Positions 8,239 to 15,853 of a stretch of 64,000 nt of DNA are shown piece after piece. Below the pieces are notes generated by a model that saw only the letters and a list, made by a program, of their open reading frames with translations, was not told where the DNA came from and did not search any database. Numbering within the stretch: the stretch's first letter is position 1; every line of letters begins with the position of its first letter. A program made the position numbers and the translations under genes. This stretch comes from Bradyrhizobium manausense (lineage in GTDB: Bacteria > Pseudomonadota > Alphaproteobacteria > Rhizobiales > Xanthobacteraceae). The DNA lies in NCBI RefSeq assembly GCF_018129685.1, contig NZ_JAFCLG010000017.1, positions 1 to 64,000 of the forward strand, given 5' to 3'.

Positions 8239-8856
8239 TTAGGGCAGCGCTGTCGGGTGCAGCACAGGCCGATAGCCCGCATTCAGCGTGCGGAGCGTCG
8301 AAGGTGGCGTGAGCAGCCTTGCCTCACCAGAGAGATGTCCCGAGCCGGCATATCCCCCGGCCGACCACAGCAGCGTCCTGCCTTGCGTCACCAGAAAGCT
8401 CTCTTCGCCCTGCTGCAGCATCGCGCCATCGGGAAGCTGTTCGAGCGGCACGAGCAGCACGTGCAGCCGCTTCCTGCCGTGGTCAAGCCGCTCGTGGTGC
8501 AGCACAGTATCGATGTCGTGCATGCGGACGTCGTGCACGCGGTTGCCCTTCTCCCACGCGGCACGGAAGCGATTGGCATCGTCGCGGCGGCAGTAGAAGC
8601 AGGGCCGATGTCCGGCTGCCAGCGCGGTGGCTTCATCGAGAAAAAACAGCTCGGTCCAGCTCTGCTGCGCCATCACCTCGCGGCGACGGCCGCGGAACTC
8701 GCAGGTGCAGGTCAGCCAGGCCGGCGACGACCAGCGCTTCTTCAGCAGCGTCTTGGTCGCGGGATCATGGATGATGCCGCGATTGCCCGTGAACATCCCG
8801 CGATGCGGCGTGGCGATGATATCGCCAGTGGGTGTGACGCGGTTCTGCAGGGGCAT
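8239..8856 (-). CDS. Hypothetical protein with Ada-like Cys4 metal-binding segment
   Basis: The 205-residue protein has no name I can give. Residues about 42-95 hold LTCTCEFRGRR, a FFLDEATALAAGHRPC stretch and CFYCRRD. This spacing resembles the zinc-binding N-terminal module of Ada-type methyl-phosphotriester sensors (FF..A..A...G.RPCkrC). The remainder (MHDIDTVLHHERLDH, VLLVPLEQLPDGA) has several histidines but no AraC helix-turn-helix or methyltransferase motif. I start at ATG 8856, since the longer frame runs into a repeat. A metal-binding, possibly nucleic-acid-linked role is only a suggestion. Confidence 0.6.
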   Translation of the reverse strand: MPLQNRVTPTGDIIATPHRGMFTGNRGIIHDPATKTLLKKRWSSPAWLTCTCEFRGRRREVMAQQSWTELFFLDEATALAAGHRPCFYCRRDDANRFRAAWEKGNRVHDVRMHDIDTVLHHERLDHGRKRLHVLLVPLEQLPDGAMLQQGEESFLVTQGRTLLWSAGGYAGSGHLSGEARLLTPPSTLRTLNAGYRPVLHPTALP

Positions 8857-8877
8857 GGGCGCGCCTTTTGAAATGCC

Positions 8878-8957
8878 GTCATTCCGGGATTGTCCGCAGG
8901 ACCAGACGCGGGATCTCGAGATTCCGGTTTCGATGCTTCGCATCGCCCCGGAATGAC
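8878..8957. repeat. Intergenic palindrome, family A (copy 2)
   Basis: Runs from GTCATTCCGGGA to CCCCGGAATGAC with the shorter CTCGAGATTCCGG inner arm, the same subtype as 12919-12999 and 54685-54764. It lies between the gpt gene and the Ada-like gene, both on the minus strand. Confidence 0.88.
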
Positions 8958-8964
8958 TCCCTCC

Positions 8965-9507
8965 CTAGGCAGCGCCGTCGCGCAGCGGCGGGTGGTAGGA
9001 CAACGCGGTGTCCCAGGGGAAGAAGATCCAGGTGTCCTGCGACACTTCCGTGATGAAGGTATCGACCAGCGGACGGCCCTTCGGCTTGGCGTAGACGGTC
9101 GCGAAATGCGCATCGGGCAGCATCTCGCGCACCATTCTGCCGGTCTTGCCGGTATCGACGAGGTCGTCGACGATCAGAAGTCCCTTGCCGGTGCCTTCGC
9201 CGAGCTTCATCGCCTGTTCTGAAATGCCCTTGAGGACCTGAAGCTCGCCCTGCTTGTCATGGTCGTAACTGGCGATGCAGACCGTATCGATGATGCGCAC
9301 ACCGAGCTCACGCGCCACGATTGCCGCAGGCACGAGTCCACCGCGGGTGATCGCGATCACGGCATGGAATGGACCAACCTCGTTGAGCCGCCATGTCAGC
9401 GCCCGGCAATCCCGGTGGAACTGGTCCCACGACACCGGAAAGGGCCTGCCTGCCCGTTCCTGCGCGCTCAGTTCCGGTGCGTCACCAGCCATCATCGTCT
9501 CCTGCAT
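8965..9507 (-). CDS. gpt: Xanthine (xanthine-guanine) phosphoribosyltransferase
   Basis: The 180-residue enzyme transfers ribose-5-phosphate from PRPP to xanthine or guanine for purine salvage. The PRPP loop LLIVDDLVDTGKT is near residues 110-122, and ITRGGLVPAAIVARELG supplies the N-terminal PPi-loop Arg-Gly-Gly. The long TWIFFPWDTALSYHPPL tail is characteristic of Gpt rather than Hpt or Apt. MQETMMAGDA offers two near starts (9507 and 9495 or 9492), and the first is used here. It is transcribed in the same direction as the CinA-like gene just upstream, with 23 bases between. Confidence 0.92.
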   Translation of the reverse strand: MQETMMAGDAPELSAQERAGRPFPVSWDQFHRDCRALTWRLNEVGPFHAVIAITRGGLVPAAIVARELGVRIIDTVCIASYDHDKQGELQVLKGISEQAMKLGEGTGKGLLIVDDLVDTGKTGRMVREMLPDAHFATVYAKPKGRPLVDTFITEVSQDTWIFFPWDTALSYHPPLRDGAA

Positions 9508-9530
9508 TCGTCTTGCCGGCAGCTCATCTG

Positions 9531-10268
9531 CTACCGGGTGATGTTCAATCCTGCCAGCATTTCCTTCACCGCCGCCATCGCGGCAGCGAGCTTATCCGCA
9601 TCGCGCGAGCGCACCACCAGATTGGTGTTCGGTTTCTGCTCCTCGTCCATGAAGGGATAGCTGCCAATGATGGTGTCGGGGTGCGCGGCGGCGATCGCCC
9701 GCAGCGGGCTGCCGATGTCTCCCTCCCTCGCATTGGCGCGGACCGATTCGGACAGCATGCGCACGCCCGATTTCAGCTTCGGCGCGACGATGTCCATCAT
9801 CGCCTGCATGATCGAGGGCACACCGGCCATGACGATGACGTTGCCGATCTTGAAGCCGGGGGCGAGGATGGTCGCGCTCTGGATCAACTCGGCGCCATCG
9901 GGGATGCGGGCCATGCGCAAGCGGGCCTCGTTCAGGTCCTGCTCGCTCCAGCGCTCCTTGAAACGGGCGACCACCTCGGGATGGTGGTCGATGCCGACGC
10001 CGAACGCCTTGGCGACGCTGTCGGCGGTGATGTCGTCATGGGTCGGCCCGATGCCGCCGGTGGTGAAGACGTAAGTGTAGCGATGCCGCAGTGCATCCAG
10101 AGCTGCGATGATGTCGGCCTCGTCGTCGGAGACGACCCGCACTTCCTTCAGGTCGATGCCGATATTGGTCAGGTATTCGGCGATGAAGCCGATATTCTTG
10201 TCCTTGGTCCGGCCCGACAGGATTTCATCCCCGATGACCAGAATGCCCGCCGTGACGATCTCGCTCAT
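9531..10268 (-). CDS. CinA N-terminal-type (MoaB/MogA fold) protein
   Basis: This 245-residue protein is the COG1058 module of competence/damage-inducible protein CinA, with the molybdopterin-binding fold. It shows AGILVIGDEILSGRTKDKN at the N-terminus and FTTGGIGPTHDDITADSVAKA near residues 68-88. It lacks the C-terminal PncC deamidase domain of full CinA, as is usual for this alphaproteobacterial form. COG1058 proteins have been linked to ADP-ribose pyrophosphatase activity in NAD recycling; whether this one does so is not shown. Likely operon partner of gpt. Confidence 0.85.
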   Translation of the reverse strand: MSEIVTAGILVIGDEILSGRTKDKNIGFIAEYLTNIGIDLKEVRVVSDDEADIIAALDALRHRYTYVFTTGGIGPTHDDITADSVAKAFGVGIDHHPEVVARFKERWSEQDLNEARLRMARIPDGAELIQSATILAPGFKIGNVIVMAGVPSIMQAMMDIVAPKLKSGVRMLSESVRANAREGDIGSPLRAIAAAHPDTIIGSYPFMDEEQKPNTNLVVRSRDADKLAAAMAAVKEMLAGLNITR

Positions 10269-10545
10269 GCCTTAAGTCCCTCACCTGTGATCCCGACTTT
10301 GCCGAGGTAACGCGTTGAAGTCACGCGGTTTTGCTGCCGAAATAAGCAGTCCTCAGCCATTTTTTCAGGCAGCTTTCCGGCTGTCCCCGGCAAATGCCCC
10401 TTCTCACTGCTTATAGCGCTGGCCCGGCCCTTGCTACCTCCTCAAAGTCATGCACTCTTGCCGCATGGCCAGGGCGTTGCGGTCTCCAACAAGGCCTTTC
10501 GACCTGTCCATTGGCGCAACGCCTTGCGGAGACAAGTCGGGATCT

Positions 10546-11964
10546 ATGGCAGTCGCGTTTGACGAAATGAATATTCCCGGCGGGGACCTTCGCCCCGCCT
10601 ATCAGGAGCTGGCGCGCTGGCTCAAGGAGACGCCTCCCGAGGCGCTCGAATATCGCCGCCAGGAAGCCGAACTCCTGTTCCGCCGTATCGGCATTACCTT
10701 TGCGGTTTATGGAGACTCCGAATCCACGGAGCGCCTGATCCCGTTCGATGTGATCCCGCGGATCATGTCGGGCAAGGAGTGGACCCTGCTGGAAAAGGGG
10801 CTGAAGCAGCGCGTGAAGGCGCTGAACATGTTCCTGCGCGACATCTATCACGGCCGCGACATTCTTCGCGCCGAAATCGTGCCTGACGATCTGATCTTCC
10901 AGAACCCGGTGTTCAGGCCGGAGATGAACGGCCAGCAGGTGCCGCACGACGTCTACGTGCACATCGCCGGCATCGACATCGTCCGGGTCGACGCCGAGGA
11001 CTTCATCGTTCTCGAGGACAACGCGCGCACGCCCTCCGGCGTGTCCTACATGCTGGAAAACCGCGAGATCATGATGCGGTTGTTTCCGGATCTGTTCGCC
11101 CGCCACAGGGTGGCGCCGGTCGAGCGCTATCCGGACGAACTGCTCTCGGCGCTCCGCTCGGTCGCGCCGCATAGCGCCTCGGCCGAGCCGACCGTCGCGC
11201 TGCTCACGCCGGGCGTCTACAATTCCGCCTATTACGAGCATTCTTTCCTCGCCGACAAGCTCGGCGTCGAGCTGGTGGAAGGCCGCGACCTCGTCGTCAA
11301 GAACAACGAAGTCTTCATGCGCACGACCGAGGGGCTGAAACGGGTCGACGTGATCTATCGCCGCGTCGACGACGATTTCATCGACCCCCTCACCTTCCGC
11401 CCTGACTCGGTGCTGGGCGTGCCCGGGCTGATGTCGGCCTATGCAGCCGGCAACATCACGCTCGCCAACGCGGTCGGCACTGGCATTGCCGACGACAAGG
11501 CGATCTACTCCTACATGCCTGACATCGTGAAGTTCTATCTCGGCGAAGAACCGATCCTGAAGAACGTGCCGACCTGGCGCTGCCGCGAGCCGAAGGATCT
11601 GGCCTACGTGCTGGACAATCTCGGTGAGCTCGTCGTCAAGGAAGTGCACGGCTCTGGCGGCTACGGCATGCTGATCGGCCCGGCCGCGACCAAGGCCACG
11701 ATCGAAGCCTTCCGCGAGAAGCTCAAGCGCGAGCCGGAAGGTTTCATCGCCCAGCCGACGCTGGCGCTCTCGACCTGCCCGACCTGCACGGCCTCCGGCC
11801 TTGCCCCGCGGCACGTCGACCTGCGGCCCTTCGTGCTCACCGGCAGCAAGACGACGACCATCGTGCCGGGCGGGCTGACGCGTGTTGCCCTGAAGGAAGG
11901 TTCGCTCGTGGTGAATTCAAGCCAGGGCGGCGGCACCAAAGACACCTGGATTCTGGACGAGTAG
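10546..11964 (+). CDS. Circularly permuted ATP-grasp (type 2) protein of the Anbu operon
   Basis: The 472-residue protein is a DUF404/DUF407-type ATP-grasp. Family marks include GITFAVYGDSESTERLIPFD near the N-terminus, EDFIVLEDNARTPSGVSYML near residues 155-174, and VVKEVHGSGGYGML with DLRPFVLTG toward the C-terminus. Such enzymes join a carboxylate to an amine via an acyl-phosphate. It heads a four-gene run (alpha-E, transglutaminase, Anbu) recognised by comparative genomics as a possible peptide-ligation or tagging system. I start at ATG 10546; GTG or ATG codons upstream (10450) would add sequence without family resemblance. No clear Shine-Dalgarno sequence is visible. Confidence 0.85.
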   Translation: MAVAFDEMNIPGGDLRPAYQELARWLKETPPEALEYRRQEAELLFRRIGITFAVYGDSESTERLIPFDVIPRIMSGKEWTLLEKGLKQRVKALNMFLRDIYHGRDILRAEIVPDDLIFQNPVFRPEMNGQQVPHDVYVHIAGIDIVRVDAEDFIVLEDNARTPSGVSYMLENREIMMRLFPDLFARHRVAPVERYPDELLSALRSVAPHSASAEPTVALLTPGVYNSAYYEHSFLADKLGVELVEGRDLVVKNNEVFMRTTEGLKRVDVIYRRVDDDFIDPLTFRPDSVLGVPGLMSAYAAGNITLANAVGTGIADDKAIYSYMPDIVKFYLGEEPILKNVPTWRCREPKDLAYVLDNLGELVVKEVHGSGGYGMLIGPAATKATIEAFREKLKREPEGFIAQPTLALSTCPTCTASGLAPRHVDLRPFVLTGSKTTTIVPGGLTRVALKEGSLVVNSSQGGGTKDTWILDE

Positions 11965-11968
11965 AGAG

Positions 11969-12913
11969 ATGCTGTCGCGTACCGCCGAAAACCTCTACTG
12001 GCTCGCCCGCTACGTCGAACGGGCCGAATATCTCGCGCGCACGATCGATGCGACGCTGCGCGTCACCGCGCTTCCCGCCACTTATATCGGCAAGACCAAC
12101 GAATGGGACTCGGCGCTGCTGACCGCCGGCGTCGCCGAGAGCTTCTATCAGACCCACGAGGAAGCCAACGAGCACAACGTCGTCGACTACCTCTCGTTCT
12201 CGGCCGAAAACCCGTCCTCGATCCGCAATTGCATCGAAGCGGCGCGGCTGAACTCACGCTCGGTGCGCACCGCATTGACCAGCGAGATGTGGGACACCAT
12301 CAACTCGGCGTGGATCGAGTTGCAGGAGGTCTGGAACAAGGGCACCTCGACGCGCGAGGAGCTGGCAAGATTCCTGCGCTTCGTGCAGGAGACCTCGCTG
12401 CGCTTCGACGGTTCGGCCTACCGGACCATGCTGCGCAACGACGCCTACTGGTTCTCGCGCCTCGGCCTGCATCTGGAGCGGGCCGACAACACCGCGCGCA
12501 TTCTCGACGTGAAGTATCACGTGCTGCTGCCCGAAGAGGAACATGTCGGCGGCCCGCTCGACTTCTATCAGTGGAGCTCGATCCTGCGCTCGGTGTCGGC
12601 GCTGACGGCCTATCACTGGGTCTATCGCGAGACGCTGAAGCCGTGGCTGGTGGCGGATCTGCTGATCCTCAACAGCACGCTGCCGCGCTCGCTGGCGAGC
12701 TGCTACGAGAATCTCACCCGCAACCTCGACCAGATCGGCGTCGCCTATGGCCGCCAGGGCCCGGCCCAGCGCCACGCCCGCGGCATCCGCAACCGGCTGG
12801 AACACAGCAACATGAACGACATTTTCCAGCATGGTGTGCATGAATTCATTCAGGAATTCATCGCAGACAATTCCAGGCTGGGCGAAATCATCACGAAGCA
12901 GTATTTGATCTGA
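11969..12913 (+). CDS. Alpha-E domain protein (DUF403)
   Basis: The 314-residue, almost wholly helical protein is a DUF403/alpha-E protein: MLSRTAENLYWLARYVERAEYLAR at the start and SRLGLHLERADNTARILDVKY in the middle are hallmarks, with ExxR-type charged pairs. Alpha-E proteins nearly always accompany the circularly permuted ATP-grasp and are thought to act with it. It begins four bases after the ATP-grasp stop, preceded by GAGAG. Its biochemical role is unknown; a helper or second catalytic subunit of the ligase is the working idea. Confidence 0.87.
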   Translation: MLSRTAENLYWLARYVERAEYLARTIDATLRVTALPATYIGKTNEWDSALLTAGVAESFYQTHEEANEHNVVDYLSFSAENPSSIRNCIEAARLNSRSVRTALTSEMWDTINSAWIELQEVWNKGTSTREELARFLRFVQETSLRFDGSAYRTMLRNDAYWFSRLGLHLERADNTARILDVKYHVLLPEEEHVGGPLDFYQWSSILRSVSALTAYHWVYRETLKPWLVADLLILNSTLPRSLASCYENLTRNLDQIGVAYGRQGPAQRHARGIRNRLEHSNMNDIFQHGVHEFIQEFIADNSRLGEIITKQYLI

Positions 12914-12918
12914 CCTCC

Positions 12919-12999
12919 GTCATTCCGGGATGGTCCGAAGGACCAGACCCGGAGTCTCGAGATGCCGGGTTCGATGCTGTCGCATCGCCCCGGAATGAC
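12919..12999. repeat. Intergenic palindrome, family A (copy 3), inside the Anbu operon
   Basis: GTCATTCCGGGATGG to CCCCGGAATGAC with an inner CTCGAGATGCCGGG arm. It lies between the co-directional alpha-E and transglutaminase genes, so it would be transcribed as a hairpin in the operon mRNA. Confidence 0.88.
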
Positions 13000-13021
13000 G
13001 GCATAGAAACTGTGGTCCACC

Positions 13022-13864
13022 ATGCGCCTGCGAATCCAGCACACCACGACCTATCGCTACGAACCTGCGGCGACGAGCGTGATCCAGATCCTGCGCATGA
13101 CGCCGGGCAGCCACGACGGGCAATATGTGGCGGAATGGCAGATCGACGTCTCCACCGACACCAAGCTCGACATGCACGAGGACGCGTTCGGCAACGTCAC
13201 CCACGTGCTGTCCTGCGGCCCCGTGAGCGACATCAAGATCACCGCGGAGGGCTTGATCGAGACCCACGACACCGGCGGCGTGCTGCGCGGCACCGACGAG
13301 CGCTTTCCCGCCGACATGTTCCTGCGCACCACCGACCTGACGACCGTCAATCCGGCCATGGCAGCGGTCTCGCGTCAGCTGCGCAGCGAGGCCGAGAGCG
13401 ACACGCTCGGCTTTCTGCATACGCTCATGTCGCAGATCAGCGATCACATGACCTTCGACGAGGATCCGACCAACAGCGGCACCTCGGCCGCCGAAGCCTT
13501 CACGCTGAAGCGCGGCGTCTGCCAGGACTATGCGCATATCTTCATCGCCTGCGCCCGCACCGGCGGCGTGCCGGCGCGCTTCGTCTCCGGCCATTTCCTG
13601 CGCTCCGACGGCACCGTGCATCAGGACGCCGGGCATGCCTGGGCGGAAGCCTATGTCCCTGATCTCGGCTGGGTCGGCTTCGATCCCGCCAACAGCATCT
13701 GCACCACCGATGCCCATGTCCGCGTCGCGATCGGGCTCGACTATCTCGGCGCAGCGCCTGTGCGCGGCACGCGCTACGGCGGCGGCGCAGAGACGCTGAC
13801 GGTCGCGGTCAAGGTCGAGCAGGCCGGCCGCGGCGGGCAGTCGCAATCGCAGCGACAGAGCTAG
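13022..13864 (+). CDS. Bacterial transglutaminase-like cysteine protease family protein
   Basis: The 280-residue protein has the bacterial transglutaminase N-terminal beta domain (MRLRIQHTTTYRYEPAAT) followed by the papain-like transglutaminase core. The triad is visible: Cys167 in GVCQDYAHIF, His205 in DAGHAWAEAYVP and Asp221 in GWVGFDPANS. Such proteins hydrolyse or form isopeptide bonds. It is the third gene of the ATP-grasp/alpha-E/Anbu set and may cleave or trim what the ATP-grasp makes. There is no signal peptide, so it is cytoplasmic. The tail after 260 is Gln/Ser/Arg-rich. Confidence 0.88.
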   Translation: MRLRIQHTTTYRYEPAATSVIQILRMTPGSHDGQYVAEWQIDVSTDTKLDMHEDAFGNVTHVLSCGPVSDIKITAEGLIETHDTGGVLRGTDERFPADMFLRTTDLTTVNPAMAAVSRQLRSEAESDTLGFLHTLMSQISDHMTFDEDPTNSGTSAAEAFTLKRGVCQDYAHIFIACARTGGVPARFVSGHFLRSDGTVHQDAGHAWAEAYVPDLGWVGFDPANSICTTDAHVRVAIGLDYLGAAPVRGTRYGGGAETLTVAVKVEQAGRGGQSQSQRQS

Positions 13865-13881
13865 AGGCGTTCCGTCCTTCC

Positions 13882-13986
13882 GTCATTCCGGGGCGATGCG
13901 CAGCATCGAGCCCGGAATCCATCGGGCCGCAGAGTGGGTGGATGAATGGATTCCGGACTCGCGACTTCGTCGCGCCCCGGAATGAC
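13882..13986. repeat. Intergenic palindrome, family A (copy 4), inside the Anbu operon
   Basis: GTCATTCCGGGGCG to CCCCGGAATGAC with the long inner arms CCCGGAATCCAT and ATGGATTCCGG. It lies between the transglutaminase and Anbu genes, the second such element in this operon. Confidence 0.9.
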
Positions 13987-14066
13987 AGCCTGGCCTCGGG
14001 AATCGGGGGTTTCATGCCTCCCCGAAATTGGCTAGTACTTCGGCGCAAACGCGTTGGGGACTGGAA

Positions 14067-14825
14067 ATGACCTATTGCTGCGGAATCCTGGTTCGGGACG
14101 GTCTGGTGATGATCGCCGATACCCGCACCAATGCCGGCCTCGACAACGTCTCGACCTTCCGCAAGCTGCACATCTTCTCCAAGCCCGGCGACCGCATCAT
14201 GGCGATCGCCAGCGCCGGCAATCTCGCCATCAGCCAGTCGGTGCTGTCCACGCTGACGGAAGGCCTCGAGGACCCCAACACGGGCGAGATCGAGACGCTG
14301 ATGAACGCGCCGACCATGTTCCAGGCCGCCCAGCGCATCGGCCGGGCGATCCGCGCGGTGCACGCGACCGAAGGGCCGGCGCTGAAATCCGAGGACGTGT
14401 CCTTCGACGTCTCCTTCCTGTTCGGCGGCCAGATCAAGGGCGCGCGCATGCGCCTGTTCATGGTCTACACGGCAGGCAATTTCATCGAATGCACCACGGA
14501 CACGCCGTACCTGCAGATCGGCGAGCACAAATACGGCAAGCCGGTGCTCGACCGCGCCATGCATTACGACGTCGAGCTCTACGAGGCGCTGAAGACCGGG
14601 CTGATCTCGATGGACTCGACCATGCGCTCCAACCTCGGCGTCGGCCTTCCCATCGACGTGCTGGTGGTGCGCTCCGATGCCTGCGATGCCGACCTGAACC
14701 ACCGCATCGAGGCCGGCGAGCCCTATTTCCATGATCTGCGCTCGCGCTGGTCGGCGGCCTTGCGCGCCGCGCATCAGAACATTCCGCGGCCGCCCTACAA
14801 GAACGAAAAAGAACCCAAAACCTGA
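14067..14825 (+). CDS. Anbu (ancestral beta-subunit) proteasome-type Ntn hydrolase
   Basis: The 252-residue protein is a proteasome-type peptidase of the Anbu/BPH class, related to HslV and 20S beta subunits. After Met removal the N-terminal residue is Thr2 (MTYCCGILV), the expected Ntn nucleophile. Family marks are MIADTRTNAGLDNVSTFRK near residues 13-31, with the conserved Asp and Lys, and FLFGGQIKG near 113. Anbu assembles into open helical or ring-like particles in other bacteria, and its substrates are unknown. I start at ATG 14067, preceded by GGGGA; starting at 14028 would bury the catalytic Thr. It closes the ATP-grasp, alpha-E, transglutaminase operon. Confidence 0.88.
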   Translation: MTYCCGILVRDGLVMIADTRTNAGLDNVSTFRKLHIFSKPGDRIMAIASAGNLAISQSVLSTLTEGLEDPNTGEIETLMNAPTMFQAAQRIGRAIRAVHATEGPALKSEDVSFDVSFLFGGQIKGARMRLFMVYTAGNFIECTTDTPYLQIGEHKYGKPVLDRAMHYDVELYEALKTGLISMDSTMRSNLGVGLPIDVLVVRSDACDADLNHRIEAGEPYFHDLRSRWSAALRAAHQNIPRPPYKNEKEPKT

Positions 14826-14849
14826 CAATTGAAGAAAAGGCAGGAAACG

Positions 14850-15608
14850 ATGAGTGAAGCAAAAAAGATCGCCCTGGTGACGGGCGCCGGCACGGGTGTC
14901 GGACGCGCCGCCGCGCTGGCGCTGATGAACACCGGCTTCACCGTGGTGCTCGCAGGCCGCCGCCTCGACATGCTCGAAGAGACCGCCAAGCTAGGCCCCG
15001 CCGGCAGGAGCCTGTGCGTGACGGCCGACATGACCAAGCCGGAGCAGATCGCCGCGCTGTTCGACAAGGTGAAGGCGACCTATGGCCGGCTCGACGTGCT
15101 CTTCAACAATGCCGGCATGGGCGCGCCCGCGGTCAACTTCGAGGACCTCAGCCTCGAGCAGTGGCAGGCGGTGGTGAACACCAACCTCACCGGTCCGTTC
15201 CTGTGCACCCAGCACGCCTTCCGCATCATGAAGGACCAGAGCCCGCGCGGCGGCCGCATCATCAACAACGGCTCGATCTCGGCGCATGCCCCGCGGCCGT
15301 TCTCGGCCGCCTACACCTCGACCAAGCACGCCATCACGGGCCTGACCAAGGCGAGCAACCTCGACGGCCGCATGTACGACATCGCGGTCGGTCAGGTCGA
15401 CATTGGCAATGCCGCCACCCCGATGACCGATCGCATGGTCAACGGCCCCGGCGTGCTCCAGCCTGACGGCACCACCAAGCACGAACCGCGCATGGATGCG
15501 AAGGCGGTCGGCGACGCCGTCGCCTACATGGCCGGCCTGCCGCTCGACGCCAACGTGCTGACCATGACTGTCATGGCGACGAAGATGCCGTTCGTCGGAC
15601 GGGGCTGA
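14850..15608 (+). CDS. Short-chain dehydrogenase/reductase (SDR)
   Basis: The 252-residue protein is a classical SDR that oxidises or reduces alcohols and ketones with NAD(P). TGAGTGVGRAAA at about residues 12-23 is the TGxxxGxG cofactor loop. LFNNAGMG is the NNAG motif, and the catalytic Ser-Tyr-Lys is seen as NNGSISAH, then YTSTKHA. ATG 14850 is preceded by AGGAAA at the right distance, so I prefer it to an upstream start at 14829. It is 24 bases after the Anbu gene, co-directional, but its link with the Anbu operon is unclear. The substrate is unknown. Confidence 0.88.
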   Translation: MSEAKKIALVTGAGTGVGRAAALALMNTGFTVVLAGRRLDMLEETAKLGPAGRSLCVTADMTKPEQIAALFDKVKATYGRLDVLFNNAGMGAPAVNFEDLSLEQWQAVVNTNLTGPFLCTQHAFRIMKDQSPRGGRIINNGSISAHAPRPFSAAYTSTKHAITGLTKASNLDGRMYDIAVGQVDIGNAATPMTDRMVNGPGVLQPDGTTKHEPRMDAKAVGDAVAYMAGLPLDANVLTMTVMATKMPFVGRG

Positions 15609-15625
15609 GCCGAAACCGCGAAAAC

Positions 15626-15655
15626 AACCCCATGCACAGTAGAGGGCATGGGGTT
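15626..15655 (+). terminator. Probable terminator hairpin after the SDR gene
   Basis: AACCCCATGC and GCATGGGGTT pair perfectly (10 bp) around a 10-base loop, 17 bases after the SDR stop. The T-run is poor (GCGACCTTT follows), so this may be a weak or Rho-assisted terminator. Confidence 0.55.
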
Positions 15656-15738
15656 GCGACCTTTGCCGGCAAGCGGGGTGACGTGAGGTAACTGCTCACC
15701 CGGCCTCCACAATCGCCATTGCGAGCGCAACTCCATCA

Positions 15739-15804
15739 CCGTCATCCTTCGAGGCTCCGCTTGCGATGCATTCGCATCGCAAGCCTCGCGCCTCAGGATG
15801 ACGG
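15739..15804. repeat. Intergenic palindrome, family E
   Basis: Outer arms CCGTCATCCTTCGAGGC and GCCTCGCGCCTCAGGATGACGG, with an inner palindrome around GCGATGCATTCGCATCGC. It lies between the convergent SDR (+) and MFS (-) genes. Confidence 0.8.
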
Positions 15805-15853
15805 GACCAATTTTTCCCTCCATCATTGCAACGACGGGGAGAGAGCGGCGCTC

